Source of the DNA: UBA4781 sp963556045
Lineage (GTDB): Bacteria > Chloroflexota > Anaerolineae > Anaerolineales > Anaerolineaceae
Assembly (NCBI GenBank): GCA_963556045.3
Contig: CAUVYA020000002.1
Location: 2,542,001 to 2,606,000 of the forward strand
Length of the DNA: 64,000 nt
Direction: 5' to 3'
Made by a program: the position numbers and the translations under genes. This document shows, in pieces, positions 35,738 through 44,978 of this stretch; the first letter of the stretch is position 1, and every line of letters starts with the position of its first letter. The notes below the pieces were generated by a model. That model worked only from the letters and a program-made list of their open reading frames with translations, did not search any database and was not told the DNA's origin.

Positions 35738-36310
35738 ATGAAAACGGACATCTTGAAGCAAACACAGCAGGCTGAGCAGCCGGATGACATTGCCGACCTC
35801 GTGCACCTCGCCAGGCAGGATATCACCTATTTTCAAGAGATATTTGAACGGTTTTTCCTTCCCATTCATAATTACACCCTCAGCAGGGTGGGTGACCGGC
35901 AAGCCGCTCAGGATATCGTTTCCCAGACCTTTATGGCGGCGCTGGAGGGATTGCGGAACTATCAAGAAAAAGGACAGTTCAGCGCCTGGATATTCACCAT
36001 CGCCCGCAGTAAGATCAACGATCATTTTCGCAGGCAGAAACGCCTTTCAGAAAACACCATCGTAGATATCCCTGCACGGGGAGGAGACATGCTTGCCAAA
36101 CAGGTGCAGGATGAGCAGATCAATGCTCTCCGCCTGCTGATCCGCAGACTGCCGCATAAAAAACAGGAATTGATCCACCTCAGGTATGTAGCGAACCTGA
36201 GCTTCAAGGACATTGCCGCTATCACAGGCAGATCAGAAGGCGCAGTAAAAAAGGCGCTCTATCGAATTCTGGATGACCTGAAGGATGAATTGGAGAATGA
36301 CCATGTTTGA
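35738..36310 (+). CDS. ECF-type RNA polymerase sigma factor
   Basis: The 190-residue protein has sigma region 2 (FFLPIHNYTLSRVGDRQAAQDIVSQTF...WIFTIARSKINDHFRR) and region 4 with an HTH (LIHLRYVANLSFKDIAAITGRSEGAVKKALYRIL). It lacks regions 1 and 3, which defines the ECF group. Its stop overlaps the start of the next gene, a membrane protein that is probably its anti-sigma factor. The recognised promoter is unknown. Confidence 0.92.
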   Translation: MKTDILKQTQQAEQPDDIADLVHLARQDITYFQEIFERFFLPIHNYTLSRVGDRQAAQDIVSQTFMAALEGLRNYQEKGQFSAWIFTIARSKINDHFRRQKRLSENTIVDIPARGGDMLAKQVQDEQINALRLLIRRLPHKKQELIHLRYVANLSFKDIAAITGRSEGAVKKALYRILDDLKDELENDHV

Positions 36311-37781
36311 AGAATATTCTCACCCTACATTTGAAATGAAGATCGCACAAGCGCTGATGCCATCCGCCCCGCAGCAGGGAGCAAAGGAAAAGATCTGGCG
36401 AGAGATCCAGCAGCACGCCGGTCATGCACATCAAACTCCGATACCCCAACGTTCATGGAATAGACGCCGCTGGCTGCCGCTATCGCTTGCCGTGCTGCTG
36501 CTGGTTGTGGTGCTCGCGTTCACTAATCCTCAAGTTGTCGCCGCCATGCAGCGTCTTTTCCGCTTCCTGCCGGGCATCGGGCTGGTGGAAACCTCCCAGT
36601 TCAAGGTGCTGGAGGAAGAAGTGGTGGTGGAACGTGAGGGAATTACCGTGACGGTGAGCGAAGCCGCCGGTGATGCTCAACGCACCCGCATCCTGCTGCA
36701 GGTCGAGGGGCTTTCCTCCGATTACAATTGGGGCGATTTCCAGGATGATTCCCTTATCACCCGCGATGATGATCCCTTCCTGATCCTGCCTGATGGCAGT
36801 ATCCTGCTCGTGGAAGGTGCCATGCACCATGGTGATGGTTCAGGGGAAATGTACATCCACCGCCTCACATTCCCTCCACTGCCGCCCGATACCATGCAAG
36901 TTATCCTGTCTATTCCGCGCATTCTTCCCAGCCCTCCTGGAGCGGAACCACACAACTGGCAGATTCCCCTGCGCTTCAAAGCCGGCGATCCCGATTTGCT
37001 TGATCCTGTTTTTGAGATCGAACAGCAGGATGACAAGTTCTCACTGGAACAAAAAATGGAGGGGCAGGCAGATGCGGTGGATTGCTGTGATGCTCCGGTC
37101 ACCTCAACCGCACAGAATGAGTACGGTGTGCAGTTCAACCTGGAGCGGGTCGCGGAACTGGAGGATGGTTATCTTTTCATGACCAGAACGACCTGGCAGA
37201 GCGATGCGGTGCTGCCCTACAGCATGTTCGCCGATCTGATCAGCGTCACCGACGCAAATGGAAATGCTGTCGCCTGGGAATATGCGGAAGCGGATCAGAT
37301 GGCAGGGATTGATGAAAAGGCAAACTATGGCGCTATCAAGGTAACCGGGAAGGATTTTGCCATGCCGCTGACGCTGCAAGCCAGGATCGTTGCGGATATC
37401 GAAGCAGATGCCGGTTTCCTGTTTGATGCCGGGCAGGATCCCCAAATGGGGCAAACCTGGCAGATCGATACACTCGTTTCCATGCCACCCTATGACCTGC
37501 GTGTGGTAGGGGTGGAAGCGGTCAGCGATGCGCATGGCGGAGCGGGTTATGAATTCACAATGCAGTCAGACAATGTTTTCCGCGCCATGCTGGTCGACCT
37601 GAATAATCCGCGCGGTGGAGCGGGTGGTGGGGGCGGTGGCGGTGCGTTTGATGATCCTCCCTTCACATTCAGTTCTATCGTATCCTATTTTGAGCTCCCG
37701 CAGGGCATCATCGAGATTGGTGTGAGTTCTATCGCCGTGATTCTGGATGACGCCTGGCAGGTGACCTGGCAGCCGGAGTGA
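36303..37781 (+). CDS. Putative membrane-anchored anti-sigma factor
   Basis: The 492-residue protein begins with about 60 cytosolic residues. One membrane helix follows (WLPLSLAVLLLVVVLAF, about 60-76) and then a long extracytoplasmic region of DUF4179-like strands (FKVLEEEVVVEREGITVTVSEA and later repeats). Near the C-terminus a tract of ten Gly residues broken by Ala lies between NNPRG and FDDPPF. The ATG at 36303 overlaps the sigma-factor stop by eight bases, typical of coupled sigma/anti-sigma pairs. The regulated signal is not known. Confidence 0.75.
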   Translation: MFEEYSHPTFEMKIAQALMPSAPQQGAKEKIWREIQQHAGHAHQTPIPQRSWNRRRWLPLSLAVLLLVVVLAFTNPQVVAAMQRLFRFLPGIGLVETSQFKVLEEEVVVEREGITVTVSEAAGDAQRTRILLQVEGLSSDYNWGDFQDDSLITRDDDPFLILPDGSILLVEGAMHHGDGSGEMYIHRLTFPPLPPDTMQVILSIPRILPSPPGAEPHNWQIPLRFKAGDPDLLDPVFEIEQQDDKFSLEQKMEGQADAVDCCDAPVTSTAQNEYGVQFNLERVAELEDGYLFMTRTTWQSDAVLPYSMFADLISVTDANGNAVAWEYAEADQMAGIDEKANYGAIKVTGKDFAMPLTLQARIVADIEADAGFLFDAGQDPQMGQTWQIDTLVSMPPYDLRVVGVEAVSDAHGGAGYEFTMQSDNVFRAMLVDLNNPRGGAGGGGGGGAFDDPPFTFSSIVSYFELPQGIIEIGVSSIAVILDDAWQVTWQPE

Positions 37782-38243
37782 ACTACGGCAGCTAATTTGC
37801 AAATTTTTCTGATTGATCTGATTGAAGGGATTCATTCATTCTTAGATCAAAACCGAAAGAATCTTCCTGTAATGGCTGGCTATTTCATCAGTACACCGAT
37901 CAGTTCAATCAAGCAGACACAGCAATCCGCCTACTTGGGAAGTTTCGTAACCATCCAGGGGTACTTCCAATAATTGAAGTCATTGGGCATTATCCATGAA
38001 GTTGCCGGAAAGGCAAGGGGTCGTATGTATAGAGTTGAAATGATTGTATACATTTTGGATCAATAAAGCTAAAGGATGAAAACTAGTAGAGAGAGATAAA
38101 AATAATTATGGAAATAATATTGCTTAAATTAAAGAAAATATTATAGAATCCCTTTCTCAGAATTTTATAGTTTTCAAGAATTGGTCATTTATCTTAAATC
38201 TTTATAAAATGATTTATATGCAGTTTCAAAGATTAATAGAGAC
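37782..38243. other. 462-bp gap, no gene seen
   Basis: The stretch becomes A+T-rich toward 38100 and ends at the stop of the convergent GGDEF-EAL gene. I see no ORF, strong hairpin or clear promoter. Confidence 0.5.
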
Positions 38244-40238
38244 CTACCCTTTTTTATACGCAGTTGATAGCAATTTATCGGCTTCCAGGCTGTTAACTGG
38301 CTTTGCGAAAAAGAAACCTTGTGCGTATTCACAATTCATGGATTGCAGAGAGGATAATTGATAATCAGTCTCAACCCCCTCTGCGATCACCTTCATTCCC
38401 AGGCTGTGCGCCAGCGATAAGATCGTGCGCACGATCTCAAGTCCACTGCTCGTGCTCTCAAGTTGGTGAATGAAAGGGCGGTCGATCTTGAGCGCATCAA
38501 TTGGGTAGTCATGGAGGATACTCAAAGAGGAATAACCTGTACCAAAATCATCGATTTGTATTTGCACCCCTGTTTTGCGCAATTTTGAGAGTATTTCTGA
38601 GGTGGTCACGGAATCTTCAACAATCAAACTTTCGGTCAATTCCAAATTCAAATACTGTGGATCTAACCCGTTTTTTTTCAGTATCTTTGAGATCATATCA
38701 GCCAGATCAGCCTGGGCGCACTGCCTGGGAGATAGATTCACATTGATGGTCAAAGGCTGGTCAGATGAATACTTCTGCTGCCATTTGCGGATCTGCTTGC
38801 AGGCTTCATCCAGCACCCAGTAACCCAGTGGAACGATCAGACCGATTTCTTCAGTAATCGATATGAACTCAGCCGGCATCAGCAACCCTCTGGTAGGATG
38901 CTGCCATCTCACTAACGCTTCAAAACCAACGATGCGATTGGTCTGCATTTCCAGGATGGGCTGGTAATGAATAACGAACTCATGGTTTTCTATTGCTTTC
39001 CATAGATCGGTTTCCATTTCCATACGCGTCATGACATTTTCCCGCATCGCAGAATCGAAAATCTCATAACGGGCGCGTCCCTGACTCTTTGCGCGGTACA
39101 TGGCAATATCCGCATCTCGCAGCATTTCCTCCGGCTGTTCATATTGAATATCACTCAGCACAATACCCATGCTGACGGATACGAATACGCTTTGACCTCC
39201 CATATCTAAGGGTAAGGATAAATTGCGCAATATCCGGTCGGCTACTGACAGGTAATCTGAAGGTTCTTTGATGTCTTCAAGCAAAATGACAAATTCGTCA
39301 CCCCCAAAACGAGCAACAGTATCTACGGAGCGAACGCATTCAATCAGGCGCTTTCCACTTTCGACCAGCAATAGATCTCCGATGTCATGACCGCGAGTAT
39401 CGTTCACTATTTTAAACTGGTCCAAATCCAAAAAGAATACCGCAAACTGATAATCTGTATTCCGCTTTGCACGTTCCATCGCATGATCAAGACGATCTTT
39501 CAATAAAACACGATTTGGCAGGGTTGTGAGGGCATCATGTAATGCACTGTGTGCAAGTTGTTTTTCTACCCGCTTCCGTTCCTTCAGTTCCATCTGCAGT
39601 TGTTTGTTGACCTGTGATAATTCCAATAATCGATCTTTTTCCAGTAGATTGCGATGTCTTGTGAACACAAGAATTGCTATCGAAATAACAATGTTGAAGA
39701 TCAAAGGCAAAACGATATTTGTTAGGGGGATTGTAGGGATAAAGAAAGGGAACGATAAAAGGGTGAGAATATCAATGATGATGAATAGTAATGTGTTGCG
39801 GAGGGAGGTCAAGGCGCTGCTGAAAAGTATCGTCAGGCTGTTCCAGATCAATAGGATAAGAAGAGCTTCCGAACTGTAATCCTGTGCTATTGCGACATTC
39901 ATGATGGGAATAAGGGATAGGATGATCAGAGAAAGGAAAATGGCGGAACGGTAATATCGAGTACGGCTTATAAAAAAAGCTATGGTAATTGCGATATCTG
40001 CGCCGGCAAGCACATATGCAACGTTTGGATTCGAGCTGAAAAAGCCCATAAAAAACACACCGCTGATCATGGTGATTGCCAGAGCGAACAGCATCGCTAT
40101 CGCCAGGCGAACCTGCCTTCTTTCGGCGGTATTAGTGATTGTTGCTGTGGGTTCTAAAAAATGTTGTAAGAATCCGCGTTTGGTATGCTTGGGATTTTCA
40201 ACGAAAGATGAAAAAAGCTTAGAGAATTTTTCTTTCAT
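38244..40238 (-). CDS. Membrane GGDEF-EAL protein, copy A
   Basis: This is a 664-residue c-di-GMP enzyme. Six or more membrane helices (about 40-210) lead into a coiled segment (KQLQMELKERKRVEKQ), a GGDEF domain with intact ARFGGDEF, and an EAL domain with FEALVRWQHP, NVNLSPRQ, ELTESL, DDFGTGYSS and AEGVE. Both activities are therefore possible. The ATG at 40238 follows AAGGAAAAACC; an upstream frame opens at 40277. Protein and DNA are closely similar to copy B (44979-46973), including the linker and GGDEF entry, so the two arose by duplication. Confidence 0.93.
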   Translation of the reverse strand: MKEKFSKLFSSFVENPKHTKRGFLQHFLEPTATITNTAERRQVRLAIAMLFALAITMISGVFFMGFFSSNPNVAYVLAGADIAITIAFFISRTRYYRSAIFLSLIILSLIPIMNVAIAQDYSSEALLILLIWNSLTILFSSALTSLRNTLLFIIIDILTLLSFPFFIPTIPLTNIVLPLIFNIVISIAILVFTRHRNLLEKDRLLELSQVNKQLQMELKERKRVEKQLAHSALHDALTTLPNRVLLKDRLDHAMERAKRNTDYQFAVFFLDLDQFKIVNDTRGHDIGDLLLVESGKRLIECVRSVDTVARFGGDEFVILLEDIKEPSDYLSVADRILRNLSLPLDMGGQSVFVSVSMGIVLSDIQYEQPEEMLRDADIAMYRAKSQGRARYEIFDSAMRENVMTRMEMETDLWKAIENHEFVIHYQPILEMQTNRIVGFEALVRWQHPTRGLLMPAEFISITEEIGLIVPLGYWVLDEACKQIRKWQQKYSSDQPLTINVNLSPRQCAQADLADMISKILKKNGLDPQYLNLELTESLIVEDSVTTSEILSKLRKTGVQIQIDDFGTGYSSLSILHDYPIDALKIDRPFIHQLESTSSGLEIVRTILSLAHSLGMKVIAEGVETDYQLSSLQSMNCEYAQGFFFAKPVNSLEADKLLSTAYKKG

Positions 40239-40811
40239 TTGGTTTTTCCTTAATAAAAACATTGTGATCGGTTGCACAGCATAATGTTGAACTACCTATT
40301 TAATATTATTGACTGAATGATTGCTTTTGTCTACTCCACCTTTTTCTTTTTCGAACAATTCAATATATATTTGATAACCTGTATGTGGATTACGATAATG
40401 AATTTGTATCGAAACACGACAAATAATATAAAACATCGAATCAATAATGTGTTTTTAGAACTACTGCACGTTAGTTTGGTTCCCTGTGGTTATGAATATT
40501 AATGGGTAAGAAAAACATATATTAGTATTTGTGAAGGTGTTTAGTGGATCAATATTTATCAGAAATATTTGGTATTCTGGACGGAGTATCAAGGAAACTC
40601 CCCATAAGTGAATCTCTGATAGTGAGTATACCAAATTATGAACATTTCACACTCACCATTAATAAAATTAACCACTGCGTGGTAATGGAAGACATCTCAC
40701 GATTACACAGGCAGTTTGAAAACCATACATTCTGTTCGAGCGTTCAGGTCTCTGCCTCGACTCACCTTGTATCATTATTCGTTATAAGAATGTACCCTGT
40801 TTCTGGAGAGT

Positions 40812-40912
40812 CTATTCCACGGTATAGAAAAACAAGAGGGTGATCACCGCATATTCACCTGTCAGTATATTTTCCACCCCCAGAGATATCCAAGATCTTC
40901 ATTTGATCGTCC
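40812..40912 (-). pseudogene. 3'-end remnant of a solute-binding-protein gene
   Basis: On the minus strand the segment reads ENILTGEYAVIT and ends FYTVE followed by TAG (40812-40814). This corresponds to ESMLTGEYAVIA...FSYTVE at the end of the gene at 47397-48302. Similarity continues, with a frame break, to about 40912. Only the last 30 or so codons remain. Confidence 0.8.
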
Positions 40913-40946
40913 CATGTTTTCGTTAGAAACACATTCACAATTTCCC

Positions 40947-40977
40947 TTGACCTGGTGTTAACTCCAGGTGTTAAACT
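40947..40977 (+). promoter_or_regulatory. MerR-type promoter/operator of the flavodoxin operon
   Basis: TTGACC (40947-40952) and TAAACT (40972-40977) are 19 bases apart. The spacer holds the inverted repeat CTGGTGTTAACTCCAG (one mismatch). The over-long spacer filled by a dyad is the signature of MerR-activated promoters. Confidence 0.78.
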
Positions 40978-41044
40978 TATTTATTGTGAACCTTGTATGT
41001 AATGAGAAAATAGTGTTGATAATGGATCAAAAAGGGAAAAGAGA

Positions 41045-41572
41045 ATGGATAAGAGTATCTTGATCGCTTACTTCTCTCGCAGGGGAGAAAATTACCACAA
41101 CGGCAGTCTCGTCAATCTATCCGAGGGCAATACGGAGATCGCGGCAAAGCTGATCGCCGAACTGACCGGCGCGGAGCTCTTTTTAATGAAGCCCCTGAAA
41201 GAATATTCAGAAAAATATCATGCCTGTACCGAAGAGGCAAAAACGGAACTGAACGCGCATGCCCGACCGCAGCTCGTCAGCTATCCCGAAAACGTGGATA
41301 ATGTGGATACCCTCATCCTGTGTTATCCCAACTGGTGGGGGACCATGCCGATGGCGGTGTTCACTTTCCTCGAACGATTTGACCTCTCAGGCAAGACTAT
41401 CCTCCCTCTGTGTACGTATGAGGGCAGCGGCATGGGGCGCAGTGAGCAGGATATCAAGGAAGTCTGCCCGCAGTCTTCTGTCAAGAAGGGGCTTGCCATT
41501 CGCGGAAGCAAAGTGAAGGATTCGGGAAAAGACATTCAAACCTGGCTGCGCCAGATGGGGCTGCTGCAGTGA
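41045..41572 (+). CDS. Flavodoxin
   Basis: The 175-residue flavodoxin-fold protein opens with ILIAYFSRRGEN, the start of the FMN phosphate loop, followed by GNTEIAAKLIAELTGAELF. It also shows the LILCYPNWWGTMPMAVFTFLE flavin-shielding region and the CTYEGSGMGRSEQDIK segment. It is a low-potential electron carrier or small quinone reductase, larger than classic flavodoxins. Its promoter is a MerR-type site, and a ferredoxin-linked aldo/keto reductase follows after 73 bases. Confidence 0.88.
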   Translation: MDKSILIAYFSRRGENYHNGSLVNLSEGNTEIAAKLIAELTGAELFLMKPLKEYSEKYHACTEEAKTELNAHARPQLVSYPENVDNVDTLILCYPNWWGTMPMAVFTFLERFDLSGKTILPLCTYEGSGMGRSEQDIKEVCPQSSVKKGLAIRGSKVKDSGKDIQTWLRQMGLLQ

Positions 41573-41645
41573 GGAAAGCCATTCAGGTATCTCCCCTACC
41601 CGCTGCCAGTTCATATTAATATAGAAGATAGAAAAGAGAAACGAT

Positions 41646-42809
41646 ATGATCTATAAAACATTTCACGATAAAAAGCTATCCACACTCGGATTCGGCACCA
41701 TGCGCCTCCCGACCCTACCCGGTGGAGGAAATGCAGATATTGATGAAATACAAGCCCTGAAAATGCTGGCTTACGCGCACGAAAAAGGTGTGAATTATTT
41801 TGATACGGCATATATGTACCATGGTGGTGAGTCAGAACGTGTTGTCGGCAGGGCATTGAAGCAGTTCACGCCCGGCAGCTACTATCTGGCAACCAAATTC
41901 CCCGGGCATGAGATCTGTCAAACATACGATACCCGCCAGATCTTCGAAGATCAATTGCACAAATGCGGTGTGGAACGCTTTGATTTTTACCTGCTGCACA
42001 ATGTATATGAAAATTCCCTGAAAACCTACCTTGATCCCCAGTGGGGCATTATTGATTATCTGCTGGAGCAAAAAAAGATTGGTCGCATCGGGCATCTCGG
42101 ATTCTCCAGTCATGGGGGTTTGGATACCTTAAGAGCCTTTCTGGATGCGTATGGCGAGGTGATGGAATTCTGCCAGATCCAGTTGAATTACCTCGATTGG
42201 ACTCTGCAGGATGGGAAATCGAAATACGAGCTGTTAACGGAACGCGAAATCCCTGTCTGGATCATGGAGCCGCTCCGTGGTGGAAAACTGGCTGCGCTAT
42301 CCGCTGAAAACGAGAAAAAACTGAAGAATGTACGACCGGATGAAAGCATTGCGGCATGGGCTTTGCGCTGGCTGCAGATGCTGCCGAATGTTGCTGTTAC
42401 CCTCAGCGGTATGTCAACCCTCGAGCAGGTGCAAGATAACCTGAAGACTTTTTCCGATGAGAAACCACTGACCGAGATTGAACTTTCCCTATTGGATGAA
42501 GTTGCCGCAGGTATGCTGGACCTGCTTCCCTGCACTGCCTGTCGGTACTGCTGCACAGCCTGCCCGCAGGAGCTGGATATCCCCGCGCTGCTCGCACTTT
42601 ACAATGAGTGTCGTTTTGAGCCATCCTTGGTAGCCAGCATGGCAGTGGATGCCATGGATCCTGAAAAACGCCCATCTGCCTGCATCGCATGCGGCAACTG
42701 CACCTCTACCTGTCCACAGAATATTGATATCCCACAGGCACTGCAGCAGTTTCAGGCGATCCTTGATACGCTCCCTCACTGGGAAGATATATCCAGGAGT
42801 CGAGCATAG
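41646..42809 (+). CDS. Aldo/keto reductase with C-terminal ferredoxin domain
   Basis: The 387-residue protein has an AKR barrel: LGFGTMRLP, VNYFDTAYMYHGGESE with catalytic Asp and Tyr, YLATKFPG with Lys, and FYLLHNV with His. A two-cluster 4Fe-4S domain follows, with CTACRYCCTACPQ and CIACGNCTSTCPQ. The fusion suggests that electrons pass between the NAD(P)H-linked site and a ferredoxin or flavodoxin. It sits behind the flavodoxin gene on one transcript. The substrate is unknown. Confidence 0.92.
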   Translation: MIYKTFHDKKLSTLGFGTMRLPTLPGGGNADIDEIQALKMLAYAHEKGVNYFDTAYMYHGGESERVVGRALKQFTPGSYYLATKFPGHEICQTYDTRQIFEDQLHKCGVERFDFYLLHNVYENSLKTYLDPQWGIIDYLLEQKKIGRIGHLGFSSHGGLDTLRAFLDAYGEVMEFCQIQLNYLDWTLQDGKSKYELLTEREIPVWIMEPLRGGKLAALSAENEKKLKNVRPDESIAAWALRWLQMLPNVAVTLSGMSTLEQVQDNLKTFSDEKPLTEIELSLLDEVAAGMLDLLPCTACRYCCTACPQELDIPALLALYNECRFEPSLVASMAVDAMDPEKRPSACIACGNCTSTCPQNIDIPQALQQFQAILDTLPHWEDISRSRA

Positions 42810-42910
42810 ATCCGAACAGAAAGGAATACGACCTTATATTTACATGGTCTGTTATTCCTTATCATTCTGATCAGGTGTCCGTGGGTCAGGAACCGGTTGA
42901 GGTTTTTGAA

Positions 42911-43879
42911 TTAATAGCGATCGCCGATCACTGTGATCTGCGACATGGCTTGATCAATGCTGGTCAGATCATCGGATGTTATTTCTATATCCACAGCGCC
43001 CAGATTCTCATCGAGGTGCTCCAGCCTGCGCGAGCCTGGAATGGGCACGATCCAGGGTTTTTGCGCCAGCAGCCAGGCTAAAGCGATCTGCGTGGGGGTG
43101 GCATTCTTCTGACCTGCGATCTTTGCAAGCACATCAACCACAACCCGGTTGGCTTTGATCGCTTCCTGCGTGAAACGGGGATTATGACTGCGGATGTCGT
43201 TCTCCGCGAAAGTGCTTTTCTCATTGATCTTGCCTGTCAGATACCCCCTGCCCAGCGGGCTGTAGGGCACCAGACCGATCCCGAGTTCTTCACAGGTTGG
43301 CAGGATGTTCTCTTCAATCACTCTCCACCAGATCGAATATTCGCTTTGCAGGGCTGCCACAGGCTGTACTGCATGCGCGCGGCGGATGGTGTCGGCGTCC
43401 GCTTCGGAAAGACCAAAGTGTTTGACCTTGCCTGCCTGGATCAAATCTTTCACTGCTCCGGCGACATCTTCAATCGGTACATCCGGGTCCATTCGATGCT
43501 GGTAGAAAAGATCGATGGTTTCAACACGCAGCCGTTTGAGCGAAGCCTCGGCGACCCGCCTGATCTGCTCGGGGCGGCTGTCGAGACCGGTCCTTGGGCT
43601 GGGTCCGTTCACCGCATCATGCTTGAAACCGAATTTCGTTGCGATGGTGACCTTTCCGCGAAACGGTTCCAGCGCTTCTCCCACCAGCTCTTCGTTGCTG
43701 AAAGGACCGTACACTTCTGCCGTGTCGAAAAAGGTGACGCCCCTTTCCACCGCTTGATGAAGAAATGTGATCATCTCTTCACGGGTGCCTGCCGGGCGGT
43801 CCCCAAAGGTCATCCTCATACAGCCAAGTCCAAGCGTTGATACTTCCAGCCCATTCTTTCCAAGTGTTCGTTTTTGCAT
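42911..43879 (-). CDS. Aldo/keto reductase
   Basis: The 322-residue NADP-dependent barrel enzyme shows LGLGCMRM, VTFFDTAEVYGPFSNEELVGEAL (Asp, Tyr), TIATKFGFK (Lys) and IDLFYQHRMDP (His). The C-terminal LLAQKPWIVPIPGSRRLEHLDENLGA binds the cofactor. It resembles the YakC/AKR13-like group. It starts eight bases after the MerR stop, so it shares the MerR promoter and is probably a target. Confidence 0.93.
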   Translation of the reverse strand: MQKRTLGKNGLEVSTLGLGCMRMTFGDRPAGTREEMITFLHQAVERGVTFFDTAEVYGPFSNEELVGEALEPFRGKVTIATKFGFKHDAVNGPSPRTGLDSRPEQIRRVAEASLKRLRVETIDLFYQHRMDPDVPIEDVAGAVKDLIQAGKVKHFGLSEADADTIRRAHAVQPVAALQSEYSIWWRVIEENILPTCEELGIGLVPYSPLGRGYLTGKINEKSTFAENDIRSHNPRFTQEAIKANRVVVDVLAKIAGQKNATPTQIALAWLLAQKPWIVPIPGSRRLEHLDENLGAVDIEITSDDLTSIDQAMSQITVIGDRY

Positions 43880-43887
43880 GCTATCCT

Positions 43888-44274
43888 CTAATCCCCGTTT
43901 TCAAAGATCTTTTTCTCAGTATTCACCATTGCCTGTTCATAAATGGCGATTTTATGATCTAATAAATTCAATGTCGTTTGTATTTCTTCCATTTTATGTT
44001 TAAGCTTTGCACGCTGGTCAACCAGGATCTTTTTTCTTGTTTCAATGGTTTGATCACCCTGCTCGACCAGACGGAAATATTCGATCAGTGCTTCGATCGG
44101 CAGACCGGCGCTTCTCATACATTTGATGAATTCAATGCGTCGTATATCAATTTCTTGATAATCTCTTATACCACTTTTGTTTCGATTAACCGGCGGAAGC
44201 AACCCAATGCGTTCGTAGTAGCGTAGTGTATCAGATGATATTTTGTGCTGTTCACTAACTTCACCGATCTTCAT
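43888..44274 (-). CDS. MerR family transcriptional regulator
   Basis: This 128-residue MerR/AdhR-like activator has the winged HTH MKIGEVSEQHKISSDTLRYYERIGLLPP, RIEFIKCMRSAGLPIEAL, and a C-terminal dimer coiled coil (QRAKLKHKMEEIQTTLNLLDHK). There is no metal-binding cysteine loop at the C-terminus, so it is more like the AdhR/YhdM aldehyde-responsive type. It leads an operon with an aldo/keto reductase. Its own promoter carries the same dyad as two other promoters nearby. Confidence 0.93.
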   Translation of the reverse strand: MKIGEVSEQHKISSDTLRYYERIGLLPPVNRNKSGIRDYQEIDIRRIEFIKCMRSAGLPIEALIEYFRLVEQGDQTIETRKKILVDQRAKLKHKMEEIQTTLNLLDHKIAIYEQAMVNTEKKIFENGD

Positions 44275-44292
44275 GATCTCACCTCATTTTTT

Positions 44293-44323
44293 ATTCTATA
44301 ACATGGAGTACACTCCAGGTCAA
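44293..44323 (-). promoter_or_regulatory. MerR-type promoter/operator of merR and its aldo/keto reductase
   Basis: Reading the minus strand, TTGACC (44323-44318) and TAGAAT (44298-44293) are 19 bases apart. The spacer holds TGGAGTGTACTCCA, a perfect dyad. Transcription would start about 12 bases before the merR ATG. Confidence 0.85.
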
Positions 44324-44422
44324 GAGATTGAATGACGAAAACACATGTTGTTAAGAGATTCGCCGAATAATAAAAATACTACCGCTCCATATCTGCAAGA
44401 ATTGTCAGGAGCGTAGATTATC

Positions 44423-44848
44423 TCAACCGCCTGTTTTGTATTGTGAGCTAAGTTCTACAAGAATGAGATATGCTTCTTCGGGATCGTGGATGTCATGCAG
44501 AAGCGCTTCCGTTTTACAGTTAATGCGATCCACTAAGGTAGTGTAAAAATAAGTAAGGGAGTTTTGATCGAATATTTCGCACGCTAGCCTACTGATGACA
44601 TTGGTATGAATGACCCTTACTCCGAAACGGAGTATGAGCATGGCGGCTGCTTTTCCGGTGATCTTATCGTATATCTCTGCGTTGGAGATATCCAAATTGT
44701 ACTGAGAAATGAACGTATCCAGATCCAGCAGAGGGTGGATCCAGTGTTTATCGCTCTGGAATATGATCACATCATTTTCCACAACTTTTAAGGTGATCGT
44801 TCTCGATGGAACGTTTTCATGAGAGTGGTTATTGCTTAAGATATTCAT
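44423..44848 (-). CDS. DUF1893 protein (TM1506-like)
   Basis: The 141-residue protein contains the DUF1893 pattern, with KITGKAAAMLILRFGVRVIHTNVIS and a Cys in NCKTEALLHDIHDPEEAYLIL. The fold is related to cytidine deaminases in a Thermotoga structure, but the reaction is unknown. Its promoter is a MerR-type site identical in design to that of merR. The ATG at 44848 would be only about ten bases from the start of transcription and lacks an SD. Confidence 0.75.
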   Translation of the reverse strand: MNILSNNHSHENVPSRTITLKVVENDVIIFQSDKHWIHPLLDLDTFISQYNLDISNAEIYDKITGKAAAMLILRFGVRVIHTNVISRLACEIFDQNSLTYFYTTLVDRINCKTEALLHDIHDPEEAYLILVELSSQYKTGG

Positions 44849-44864
44849 AGGTTGTTTGAATTGT

Positions 44865-44895
44865 ATTCTAAAACTTGGAGTAAACTCCTGGTCAA
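44865..44895 (-). promoter_or_regulatory. MerR-type promoter/operator of the DUF1893 gene
   Basis: On the minus strand TTGACC (44895-44890) and TAGAAT (44870-44865) are 19 bases apart around the dyad AGGAGTTTACTCC. It is the third such site within 4 kb. Confidence 0.85.
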
Positions 44896-44978
44896 GGTTG
44901 CAAAAGCAATGGAAAGGCTGCGAAATACCGATCGAATAGGAGATACGTTATGGGAACAAAACGTTTTTTCATAATGGC

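Larger units (their letters stand above)
38244..40912 (-). repeat. Segmental duplication unit A (GGDEF-EAL gene, leader, fragment of SBP gene)
   Basis: The unit shares order and sequence with 44979-47500. It contains the GGDEF-EAL gene, then leader DNA with common blocks (for example GAATGATTGCTTTTGTCTAC), then the 3' end of a solute-binding-protein gene. The copies are in direct orientation about 6.7 kb apart. Confidence 0.85.

Noticed and set aside
37104..37535. A 143-codon open frame opposite the anti-sigma gene
   Set aside because: It is explained by codon bias of the real gene on the other strand.
40544..40843. A 99-codon plus-strand frame upstream of the flavodoxin gene
   Set aside because: It crosses the leader of GGDEF-EAL copy A and the antisense of the SBP remnant, so it is a chance frame.
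43184..43840. A 218-codon open frame opposite the aldo/keto reductase
   Set aside because: It lies wholly antisense to a conserved enzyme; no motif or SD supports it.
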